Assembly: GCA_964391865.1 (NCBI GenBank)
Contig: CAYMNQ010000006.1
Coordinates: 186,001 to 250,000, forward strand
Direction: 5' to 3'
Length of the DNA stretch: 64,000 nt
Source: DASZQL01 sp964391865
GTDB taxonomy: Bacteria; Planctomycetota; Phycisphaerae; Phycisphaerales; UBA1924
The notes beneath the pieces were generated by a model. That model was not told the origin of the DNA and searched no databases. It saw only the letters and a program-made list of their open reading frames with translations. Within the stretch, counting starts at the first letter, position 1, and each line of letters begins with the position of its first letter. Positions 52,186 through 59,741 of this stretch are shown in pieces. The position numbers and the translations under genes were made by a program.

Positions 52186-53112
52186 ATGGAGCTTCTTGCC
52201 GGGCGGCTGCAGCGGGTCGAAGCGTTGATGCGGGACTTCGTCTCGTCGCTTGGGTTGCCGGGGAATCTGGACGCGGCGATCCGGCACGCGCTGCTGGCGG
52301 GCGGGAAGCGCTTGCGGCCGGCGCTGGCGATCTGTTCGTGCGAAGCGGTGGGGGGCACGGTTGAGGAGGCGCTGCCGGCGGCGGCGGCGCTGGAGATGAT
52401 CCACGCCTTTAGCCTCGTGCATGACGATCTGCCGGCGCTGGACAACGACGATCTGCGGCGCGGCATGCCGACGGTGCACGTGGCGCACGGCGAGGCGATG
52501 GCGATCCTCGCGGGCGATGGGCTGATGAGCCTCGCGTTCCAACTGATCGCGGAGAAATCGGGGGATGCGGCGCTTTCGGGGCTGCTGATGCACGAACTGG
52601 CCGTCGGCAACACCAACATGATCGTCGGGCAGGTGCTCGACACGCTGGGCGGTTTCCCGCGTGAACTGGAAGAGCGGCGCGATGATCTGGGCAAGCTGAA
52701 GATGGTGCACCGGAACAAGACCGGGGCGCTGATCCGAGCGTCGTGCCGCATGGGAGCGATCGCGGCGCTGTGGCGGAAGAACGGTGGGGGCGGCGGCAGC
52801 GGGGGGTCCGAGAAGTTGCTGAAATCGAGCGAGTTGAAGGCGGTGACGGTGTACGGCGAGTCGATCGGGCTGATGTTCCAGATCGTGGATGATCTGCTGG
52901 ATGTAGAACAAACCGCCGAGCACACGGGTAAGCGAGTGAGCAAGGATTCGGAGGCAGGCAAGCTGACGTACCCGGGTGTGCTGGGCGTCGAGCGCTCGCG
53001 CGGCGAGATCGACCGGCTGCGAGCTGAGGCGCTCGCGGCGGTTCGGCCGCTTGGCGGCGGCGCGGATTTGTTGGTTGGTCTGTGTGACTTTCTCGCGGTT
53101 CGCACGAAGTAA
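52186..53112 (+). CDS. ispA: Polyprenyl diphosphate synthase (FPP/GGPP synthase type)
   Basis: Makes farnesyl or geranylgeranyl diphosphate from IPP and allylic diphosphates. The protein of about 308 residues has the first aspartate-rich motif DDLPALDND (80-88) and the second DDLLDVE near residue 230, plus GGKRLRPAL. A short glycine run (GGGGGSGG) interrupts one loop. It precedes dxs by 78 bp, an isoprenoid pair seen widely. Start uncertain: TTG at 52135, GTG at 52168 or ATG at 52186. The product length cannot be decided. Confidence 0.88.
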   Translation: MELLAGRLQRVEALMRDFVSSLGLPGNLDAAIRHALLAGGKRLRPALAICSCEAVGGTVEEALPAAAALEMIHAFSLVHDDLPALDNDDLRRGMPTVHVAHGEAMAILAGDGLMSLAFQLIAEKSGDAALSGLLMHELAVGNTNMIVGQVLDTLGGFPRELEERRDDLGKLKMVHRNKTGALIRASCRMGAIAALWRKNGGGGGSGGSEKLLKSSELKAVTVYGESIGLMFQIVDDLLDVEQTAEHTGKRVSKDSEAGKLTYPGVLGVERSRGEIDRLRAEALAAVRPLGGGADLLVGLCDFLAVRTK

Positions 53113-53190
53113 GTAAGCTGCTCGGAATCGGGCAGGACGCCCGCGAGCGGCGTATACTTTCACTGGATTTTGAAACTTCGGGAGCAACGG

Positions 53191-55167
53191 ATGCCCCTGC
53201 TGGACACCATCAAATCGCCCGCTGATCTCCGCAAGCTGCCCATTGATCGGCTGCCGGAGGTCGCGAAAGAGATCCGCGAGGCGATCTTCAACCAGGTCTC
53301 GAAGACCGGCGGTCACCTCGCGCCCAATCTGGGCGTGGTGGAATTGACCGTGGCGTTGCACTACGTCTTTGACTTCGCCAGCGATCGGTTGTTGTTTGAC
53401 GTCGGGCACCAGTGCTATCCGCACAAGCTGCTGACGGGGCGGTACCCGCTGCTGTCGAAGCTGCGCACACGCGAGGGGATGGCCGGGTTCCCCGAGCCGC
53501 GTGAGAGCGCGTATGACCTGTTCAGCGTGGGGCACGCGGGCACCGGCATCTCGACGGCGGTCGGCATGGCGCGGGGTGATGTGCTCAACCGTGAATCGTT
53601 TGATCCCGCGTCGCGCCCGGATGGTCGGCGCGTCGTCACGATCATCGGCGATGCGTCGATCGTCAACGGCGTGGCGATGGAAGGCTTGAACAACGCCGGC
53701 ACGCTTAAGCGGCAGTTCCTCGTGATCCTGAACGACAACGGGATGAGCATCTCGAAGCCGCAGGGCGCGGTGGCGGGGGCGTTCGATCGGCTGCGCCTGA
53801 ACCCCTTCTACCGCGAGTGGAAGAAAGGCGCCAAGCAGATGCTGAAGCATGTGCCGGGCGGCTCGATGATGGGCGAGGCGTACCACCGGATGGGCGAAGC
53901 GGCGAAGGCGTGCATCGCTGAGAACGCATGGTTCGAGCATTTCGGCTTGGTGACCGTCGGCCCGATCGACGGGCACGACATCCCGGAGCTGGTCGAGTTC
54001 CTGAGCGAAGCGCGCGACTTTGACCGCCCGATGGTGCTGCACGTCAAGACGGTGAAGGGCAAGGGGTACGCGCCGTGCGAGGGCGATGCCGTCACGTTCC
54101 ACTCGCCCAACTCGTTCAACTACGACCCGGATTCCTGCCGCGTGGAGATCAAGAAGGACGGGCGTTCGTTCACCACGGCGTTCGGCGACGCGATGTGCGA
54201 GCTGATGTCGCGCGATGAGAAGATCGTGTGTGCGACGGCCGCCATGCCGGGCGGAACGGGCATCGACAAGCCGCTGGCGAAGTTCCCCGAGCGCTCGTTC
54301 GACACGGGCATCTGCGAGTCGCACGCGCTGGACATGATGGCGGGGCTGGCGAAGACGGGGTTCAAGCCCTTCTTCGCGGTGTACAGCACGTTCGTGCAGC
54401 GGGCGTTCGATCAGGCGTTCCAGGAAGTTTCGTTGCAAGGGCTGGCGGTTCGGTTGTGCCTCGATCGCGCGGGCTTGGTCGGCGGCGACGGCGCGGTGCA
54501 CCACGGGTTCTGCGATGTGTCGATCCTGCGCGTTCTGCCGAAGGCGGCGATCATCGCCGTCGCGGACGAGCCTTCGATGCTCGCGGGTCTGGAGTTTATG
54601 CGCGGCTACGACGACGGACTGTCGGCGATCCGCTACCCGCGTGATGTGGTGTCGGACGCGCTCGCGCGGTTCGGCGCGTGCCCACCCTACGAACTCGGCA
54701 AGGCGCGCCCGCTGATCGAACATGGTGCGCCGGATGTCGCGGTTCTCGGCTTCGGCGTGATGACGATCACTGCGCTCGAAGCGGTCGACTCGCTCGGGCC
54801 CGAGGTCCGCGCCTCGCTTTACGATGCGCGCTTTGCCAAGCCCGTCGATACCGCGCTCGTCCGCTCGCTGCTCGAGCGGCGCGTGCCGATCCTGACGATC
54901 GAAGACCACGGGCCGCACGGCGGGTTCGGGGCGGCGGTCATCGAAGCCGCCGCCGAGATGGGGCTCGATGCCGGCCTCATCACGCGCCTGTCGCTGCCGG
55001 ATTCGTGGGTGTACCAGGACAGCCGCGCGAAGCAGCTTGCCGAGGTGGGGCTGGATGCGCCGGCGATTGCGAGGGCGATCCGTCAGGCGGCCGCGGGTCG
55101 CGGCGTGAGCGTCAGCGAGCCGGTGATCGAAGTGAAGCACCGCGCCGGGCAAGCCTCGCGGGTGTGA
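53191..55167 (+). CDS. dxs: 1-deoxy-D-xylulose-5-phosphate synthase
   Basis: First enzyme of the MEP pathway: thiamine-diphosphate-dependent condensation of pyruvate and glyceraldehyde 3-phosphate. The protein of 658 residues begins with GHLAPNLGVVELTVALH, has the cofactor region GDASIVNGVAMEGLNNAG, and the C-terminal transketolase-type domain (DRAGLVGGDGAVHHG). The ATG at 53191 with GGGAG 7 nt upstream is preferred over a TTG at 53170. It follows the prenyl synthase gene and converges with the methyltransferase gene. Confidence 0.95.
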   Translation: MPLLDTIKSPADLRKLPIDRLPEVAKEIREAIFNQVSKTGGHLAPNLGVVELTVALHYVFDFASDRLLFDVGHQCYPHKLLTGRYPLLSKLRTREGMAGFPEPRESAYDLFSVGHAGTGISTAVGMARGDVLNRESFDPASRPDGRRVVTIIGDASIVNGVAMEGLNNAGTLKRQFLVILNDNGMSISKPQGAVAGAFDRLRLNPFYREWKKGAKQMLKHVPGGSMMGEAYHRMGEAAKACIAENAWFEHFGLVTVGPIDGHDIPELVEFLSEARDFDRPMVLHVKTVKGKGYAPCEGDAVTFHSPNSFNYDPDSCRVEIKKDGRSFTTAFGDAMCELMSRDEKIVCATAAMPGGTGIDKPLAKFPERSFDTGICESHALDMMAGLAKTGFKPFFAVYSTFVQRAFDQAFQEVSLQGLAVRLCLDRAGLVGGDGAVHHGFCDVSILRVLPKAAIIAVADEPSMLAGLEFMRGYDDGLSAIRYPRDVVSDALARFGACPPYELGKARPLIEHGAPDVAVLGFGVMTITALEAVDSLGPEVRASLYDARFAKPVDTALVRSLLERRVPILTIEDHGPHGGFGAAVIEAAAEMGLDAGLITRLSLPDSWVYQDSRAKQLAEVGLDAPAIARAIRQAAAGRGVSVSEPVIEVKHRAGQASRV

Positions 55168-55250
55168 GGGGGACTCCTCCGGGGCCGTCTGAGCTGAGGG
55201 TTGACGCGCTGAGAATTGCCGACGCTCTGAGAAGGGCGGTACCGAAGGCC

Positions 55251-55268
55251 CGCCTGCTCGCGCAGGCG
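55251..55268. terminator. Hairpin between convergent dxs and rsmB
   Basis: CGCCTGC-TCGC-GCAGGCG is a perfect 7-bp stem between two convergent genes, 84 bp after the dxs stop. There is no T run on either side, so it is at most a weak bidirectional terminator. Confidence 0.4.
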
Positions 55269-55292
55269 GCTCCATCATGCATCACTTCGTGA

Positions 55293-56747
55293 TCATGTCA
55301 GCAGCACGGCGTATGAACCATCGGAGTACTTCTCCGGCGGGTCGCCGGGCACGCCCTCGGGGGTGCGGCGGTTTTCGCGTGTGACGTTGAAGGAGTGCCA
55401 GCGCACGGCCCACTTCGCCTGCTCTTCGTTTTCGATCGGGTCCAGGCTGCAGGTTGAGTAGAGGATCGCGCCGCGCTCGCGCCCGAGCTTCAGCAGGCGC
55501 AGCGCGTCGGCGGCGATCTGCCGCTGCGCGCCGACGAGTTCGCCGGTGCGTGCCGCCGTGAAGCGGTACCGCGCTTCGACGCGCCGGGCCAGCACACCCG
55601 TGTTCGAGCACGGCACGTCGAGCAGCACGAGGTCCGCCTTGCCCGCCCAGTCGATGAGCGCCTTGTGATCGATCACGCGCACGCGCGGGTGCCCGTCGAA
55701 GACGCGCGCCAGCGCCTCACGCCGCGGCAGGTCCACGTCCGTCGCGATGATCTGCGCATCGGGGAAGGTCGCCGCGAGTTGGCGCGTCTTCGTCCCCAGC
55801 CCCGCGCAGGCATCGACGACAACCGAGGGCCTCAGATCGCTGACGCTCATCACCGCGAGTGAGGACGCCGGGTCCTGCACCCATAGATCATTGCGGGCCG
55901 CGAGCACTCGGCGGAGTTCCTCGAACGAGCCGGTGAATACATGATGCCCCGGCGCGGTGTGCGGCACGCAGCTCGCGGGCAGCGGGGGGGCGGCGTGCGA
56001 GGTGTTGAGGATGACCGGGGGGCGCATCAGGCCGTGGAGCGCGACGCGGCGCACATCGCGCAGCGGCATGCCGCGGGAAAGGACCCGCAGGAGTTCGAGC
56101 GGGTGGCTGGTCGCGATGGCGAGGCGCTCGAGCGGGCCGTCGGGCAGGATCGCCTGCGTGAGCGCCAGCGCCCGCCCGTCGTCGAGCGGGAGTTCGTCCG
56201 TCAGGTCGGTCCACTGCGGGCGGTATGCGACATCGCCCTCATTCAGCAGCGTCAGCACGCGCCGAAGGACGGCGTTCACCATCCCGCCGGCGCGGTGACC
56301 CGCGACGCTCTTCACCCAGTTCACGCTCTCATTCACGGCGGCATGGAACGGCACGCGGTCCATGAAGAAGCACTGGGCCGCGCCGCAGAGGAGCGCCGAC
56401 GCCGTGCGCGGCTCGACCTGCTCCCACGGCATGTTGATGGCGCCGCTGAGCAGGTGGCGCAGCGTCAGCCAGCGCCGGATGGCCGCGTCGTAGATCGCGT
56501 GGGCGAAGGCGGCGTCGAGCGGCGAGAGCCGGTCGAGGACATCATCCGGCAGGGCGTCGATCGCGAGATCGGGCCATGCTTTGCACTGCGCGGCGACGGC
56601 GCGGAAGGCGGCTTCGCGCGCGGGATCGGCGGAAGTGAAGGGGCGGGGTGGGCGCGGGCCATCGGAGCGAGGGCCGGATGGGCGTCCGCCGCGGGAAGGC
56701 TTGCCCCCGCCGCGGAGACTGGGTTTGCGTGGTCGATCGTTGGGCAC
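55293..56747 (-). CDS. RsmB/NOP2-type rRNA cytosine-C5 methyltransferase
   Basis: SAM-dependent RNA methyltransferase of about 484 residues. Residues 35-200 are the NusB-like RNA-binding half (AFAHAIYDAAIRRWLTLR), then the Rossmann domain with DACAGLGTKTRQLA. The two key cysteines are C380 (DVPCSNTG) and C433 (YSTCSLDP), as in RsmB, which methylates C967 of 16S rRNA. The N-terminal 30 residues are arginine/proline/glycine-rich. GTG at 56747 avoids overlap with the upstream gene; no clear ribosome site. Confidence 0.88.
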   Translation of the reverse strand: MPNDRPRKPSLRGGGKPSRGGRPSGPRSDGPRPPRPFTSADPAREAAFRAVAAQCKAWPDLAIDALPDDVLDRLSPLDAAFAHAIYDAAIRRWLTLRHLLSGAINMPWEQVEPRTASALLCGAAQCFFMDRVPFHAAVNESVNWVKSVAGHRAGGMVNAVLRRVLTLLNEGDVAYRPQWTDLTDELPLDDGRALALTQAILPDGPLERLAIATSHPLELLRVLSRGMPLRDVRRVALHGLMRPPVILNTSHAAPPLPASCVPHTAPGHHVFTGSFEELRRVLAARNDLWVQDPASSLAVMSVSDLRPSVVVDACAGLGTKTRQLAATFPDAQIIATDVDLPRREALARVFDGHPRVRVIDHKALIDWAGKADLVLLDVPCSNTGVLARRVEARYRFTAARTGELVGAQRQIAADALRLLKLGRERGAILYSTCSLDPIENEEQAKWAVRWHSFNVTRENRRTPEGVPGDPPEKYSDGSYAVLLT

Positions 56748-56886
56748 GGGGCGAGTGTAGCGGGTGGGGGGGGAAACGAGCGTGAGACGACACCGAGGCA
56801 AGAAAGGACCATTGGGACAGTGACAAGTGTCGTGCGGCTCACCACGACCGAGCGCCAGCCTTGATGCCGTTCGCGGGTTCAGAGTG

Positions 56887-57399
56887 TCAGACCGCGTCGG
56901 GGGGCGGCGAAGATGATGAGACGCCGCGCCTTGCCGCTTCGAGTTTGGCTTCGAAGGCCGCCATCGCGGTGCGGCGGGCGGACTGGGTTCGGACATCGTC
57001 GTTCAGGTAGCGCTGGCCAGTGATCTCGGAATTCTGCAGCGAATCCGCCCACGCGCGTAGCTGCCGGGATATGGCTTCGGCCTGAGATTTCAAATTTGAG
57101 ATTTGAGATTTCAAATTCGGAGCGGAGAGAAACGGCAGCCGTTCGCAGAGGTGGAGCATCGAGCGAACTTCGCCCGCCGAGCCGCGCGCGTAGTAGAGAA
57201 AGGTCAGGAGTTCCTGCGTCGTGCCGCGCTCGAAGCCTTCGGCGATGTTGTTGCTGACGGATGCCGCGGCTCGCTCGAGTTGATTGCGGAGATCGCCGCG
57301 GCGGTTGAAGGCGGGGTCTTCCACCAGCGCGAAGACGCCGACGGCGAGGTCGATCGCGGCTCGCCAGACGGGGAGGTCCTCGAAGCGGGAGTATTTCAT
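56887..57399 (-). CDS. Four-helix-bundle protein (23S rRNA intervening-sequence family)
   Basis: Helical protein of 170 residues of the family first found in 23S rRNA intervening sequences. The pattern FEDLPVWRAAIDLAVGVF, LRNQLERAAASVSNNIAEG and TQELLTFLYYARGSAGEVRS is typical. Residues 93-106 (a SNLKSQISNLKSQ run) are encoded by an AT-rich repeat that also occurs upstream of the gene, so that part of the protein is repeat-derived. Function unknown; it is not inside an rRNA gene here. Confidence 0.9.
   Translation of the reverse strand: MKYSRFEDLPVWRAAIDLAVGVFALVEDPAFNRRGDLRNQLERAAASVSNNIAEGFERGTTQELLTFLYYARGSAGEVRSMLHLCERLPFLSAPNLKSQISNLKSQAEAISRQLRAWADSLQNSEITGQRYLNDDVRTQSARRTAMAAFEAKLEAARRGVSSSSPPPDAV
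57083..57120. repeat. AT-rich repeat inside the four-helix-bundle gene
   Basis: TGAGATTTCAAATTTGAGAT and following TTGAGATTTCAAATT form direct and inverted copies in a locally AT-rich island. A similar copy, CTCAAATTTGAGATTTC, stands upstream of the gene at 57434-57450. In frame it gives the SNLKSQ peptide. Confidence 0.65.
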
Positions 57400-57429
57400 G
57401 CGGATCAGATTTCAGCGTCTGAGACACCG

Positions 57430-57453
57430 AATTCTCAAATTTGAGATTTCAGA
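57430..57453. repeat. AT-rich repeat upstream of the four-helix-bundle gene
   Basis: AATTCTCAAATTTGAGATTT (from 57430) is a palindromic AT-rich element 30 bp upstream of the start codon and nearly identical to the copy inside the gene. It sits between that gene and the end of hppD. Confidence 0.6.
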
Positions 57454-57471
57454 TCGCCGCACTAAAACCAC

Positions 57472-58701
57472 TCACAGATTCCCCCGCCGCTCCTGCTCCA
57501 ACTCGAGCGCCTCAAACAGCGCCTTGAAGTTCCCCTTCCCGAAGCTCTGGCTCCCGCGGCGGCAGATGATCTCGAAGAACAGCGTGGGCCGGTCCTGCAG
57601 CGGCTTGGTGAAGAGCTGGAGCAGGTACCCCTCGTCGTCGGCGTCGACCAGGATGCCGAGGTCGCGGACTTTCTGGTGGTCTTCTTTCACCGCTTCGTGG
57701 CCGTGCTGCTTGAGCATGGTGTCGACGCGGTTCCAGACGTGCTCGTAGTACGTGTCGGGGAGCGTGAGGAAGTCCACGCCGCGGCCGCGCAGCGCGGCGA
57801 TCGAGTGGAGTTCGTCATCCGTGCGTAGCGCCAAGTGCTGCACGCCCGGCGTGTTCTGGTGCCAGTCGAGGTACTCCTGCACCTGGCTCTTCTTCTTGCC
57901 GGCGGCGGGTTCGTTGATCGGCATCTTGATGAGGTTGTTGCCGCTCGCCATCACCTTGGACATCAGGGCGGAGTAGTCGGTGGAGATGTCCTTCTCGTCG
58001 AAGTGCTTGAACATCGTGAAGCCGAGGACGTTCTCGTAGAACGCGACCCAATAGTTCATCTTGCCGAGTTCGACGTTGCCGACAAGGTGGTCGACAAACT
58101 TCAGGCCGCACGGGTGCTTCTTGTTGTAATCGTTGACGGCGAGGACGGACTGGTTGGTCGGCCCGCCGCCGCCGTCGATCTTCTTGAACTTGGGCTTGAA
58201 GAGCCCGCCCTGCTTGACCTTGGTGAGTTCGTACGCGCCGGTGCGCGAGACGAAGGAGTGACACACGCGCCCGTAGGTCTTGATGCCAGCCATGGTGACG
58301 CTGCCGTGCTCGTCGCGCCAGGTGCGCGGCTCGTACGCCGACTGCGCGCCGTTGCGGATCGCCTGCTCCCAGGCCTTCTCGGCATCGAAGACGGTGAACG
58401 CGACGTCCTTCACGCCGTCGCCGAACATCGCGACTTCCATCGCCGCGGGGTGCTCGGGCGTGAGCGCGCTGGTGAGGATGAATCGGATGTTGCCCTGCGT
58501 GAGGAGGTAGTGTGACGCGTCGCGGTAGCCGGTGGTCAGGTCGCCGACCTGTTCGATCTGGAAGCCGAAGCAGTGGGCGTAGAAGAACGCCGCCTGCTTG
58601 GCGTTCCCGACGTAGAACTGAACGTGATCGACATCGATCAGCGCGAGCGGATCGGCGGGGGCGTTGGGCATGGGGCGGGTCGAGGTGCTGGCGACGGTCA
58701 T
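57472..58701 (-). CDS. hppD: 4-hydroxyphenylpyruvate dioxygenase
   Basis: Iron(II) dioxygenase of 409 residues that turns 4-hydroxyphenylpyruvate into homogentisate in tyrosine breakdown or plastoquinone/tocopherol-type synthesis. Two vicinal-oxygen-chelate domains are present; the metal ligands are the histidines in FVDHLVGNVE and VQHLALRTDD and the glutamate in FFEIICRRG. The C-terminal helix after FGKGNFKALFEALE is complete. ATG at 58701 with GGAGG 8 nt upstream. Divergent from a Lrp/AsnC gene that is a likely regulator. Confidence 0.95.
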   Translation of the reverse strand: MTVASTSTRPMPNAPADPLALIDVDHVQFYVGNAKQAAFFYAHCFGFQIEQVGDLTTGYRDASHYLLTQGNIRFILTSALTPEHPAAMEVAMFGDGVKDVAFTVFDAEKAWEQAIRNGAQSAYEPRTWRDEHGSVTMAGIKTYGRVCHSFVSRTGAYELTKVKQGGLFKPKFKKIDGGGGPTNQSVLAVNDYNKKHPCGLKFVDHLVGNVELGKMNYWVAFYENVLGFTMFKHFDEKDISTDYSALMSKVMASGNNLIKMPINEPAAGKKKSQVQEYLDWHQNTPGVQHLALRTDDELHSIAALRGRGVDFLTLPDTYYEHVWNRVDTMLKQHGHEAVKEDHQKVRDLGILVDADDEGYLLQLFTKPLQDRPTLFFEIICRRGSQSFGKGNFKALFEALELEQERRGNL

Positions 58702-58832
58702 GGCGGAACCTCCAGTGAAAGCCAGGTTCGAGTCATTCTTCTCTTGCGGGCGTTCGGATTGTACCCGACCGTCCGGGGCGGCAATGCCCATTTCCATCGA
58801 TTATTGAGGCGGCTAGGCGATTCCGCAACTGT

Positions 58833-58864
58833 TTATTCAGCGAAAGCGACACTTCGGCGAATAA
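58833..58864. promoter_or_regulatory. Candidate Lrp/AsnC operator in the hppD-lrp divergent region
   Basis: TTATTCAGCGAA (58833-58844) and TTCGGCGAATAA (58853-58864) form an imperfect palindrome (10 of 12 matches) with an 8-bp centre. It lies 132 bp from the hppD start and 133 bp from the regulator start, midway between the divergent genes. Operator function is inferred from symmetry and position. Confidence 0.5.
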
Positions 58865-58996
58865 TCTTCTTGCAAACCGGGCCGATTCCGGTCACACTTG
58901 GCGCGCGGCGGTCGCCCAGGACGCCGATCGCGCCACCCTTCCCAGCCGACCCGGGAAAACTCCCGTGGGCCGGTGCTTCGTTGAGGATTGCCAGTT

Positions 58997-59614
58997 ATGG
59001 AACGTGCAGGTCGTCGCCCGGTGTTGGTCAACGGAAAAGCGAGCGGTGTCGCGTCGCCTGCGCGGAAGAACGGGCAGGCGCCGCAGCAGCCGCGGCGGAA
59101 CCGCGTGAAGTTCGATTCCATCGACCTCGCGATTCTGAACCAGCTCCAGGCGGACAGCAAGATCACCAACGCGATGCTGGCGCAGCGCGTCGGCATCAGC
59201 CCGCCGTCAACGCTGGAGCGCGTCAAAAAGCTCGAGCAGAACGGCATTATCAAGGGGTATGTGGCGCTCGTTGATTCCGTGCGCGTCGATAAATCCATCG
59301 CGGCGATCGTGCATGTCACGCTGCGCGAGCACGGCGAGGACCGGCTCACGGCGTTCAAGAAGGCGGTCCAGCAGTTCGAGGAAGTTCAGGCGGCGTACCA
59401 CACCGCGGGCGAGGAGGATTTCATCCTGAAGGTGCTCGTCACGGACATGGAGCAGTACGAGCAGTTCGTCGTTCAGCGGCTGAGCGCGATCCCGAACATT
59501 GGGCGCATCCGCACGAGTTTCTGCCTGTCGGCGGTGAAGGAAGAGACCCGGGTGCCGCTCGATGCGGTGGGGCACGCCGAGCACGGCGATGGCTCGGGCG
59601 AGGGCGCGAAGTAA
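58997..59614 (+). CDS. Lrp/AsnC-family transcriptional regulator
   Basis: DNA-binding regulator of 205 residues. After a basic N-terminal stretch the helix-turn-helix is visible (IDLAILNQLQADSKITNAML, RVGISPPSTLERVKKLE), then the RAM effector-binding domain (DFILKVLVTDMEQYEQFV, RIRTSFCLSAVKEET). Lrp-type regulators beside hppD are known to respond to aromatic amino acids. The ATG at 58997 has GAGG about 10 nt upstream. A palindrome lies midway to hppD. Confidence 0.92.
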   Translation: MERAGRRPVLVNGKASGVASPARKNGQAPQQPRRNRVKFDSIDLAILNQLQADSKITNAMLAQRVGISPPSTLERVKKLEQNGIIKGYVALVDSVRVDKSIAAIVHVTLREHGEDRLTAFKKAVQQFEEVQAAYHTAGEEDFILKVLVTDMEQYEQFVVQRLSAIPNIGRIRTSFCLSAVKEETRVPLDAVGHAEHGDGSGEGAK

Positions 59615-59741
59615 CCTCGCGATTTCCTGCGGCTGAAATCGACGCTCACCCTATGATCGACCGATAATCCCTGTATTCCCCGCCACGCTTGCGGTGCGCG
59701 CCGAGCGCGTGGGCGGGGACCGCGGGGCGATCGGTCGGCCC

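Noticed and set aside
51499..55278. A 1259-codon open frame on the minus strand.
   Set aside because: It lies antisense to the prenyl synthase and dxs genes, has an arginine/alanine-heavy composition typical of high-GC shadow frames, and shows no family motif.
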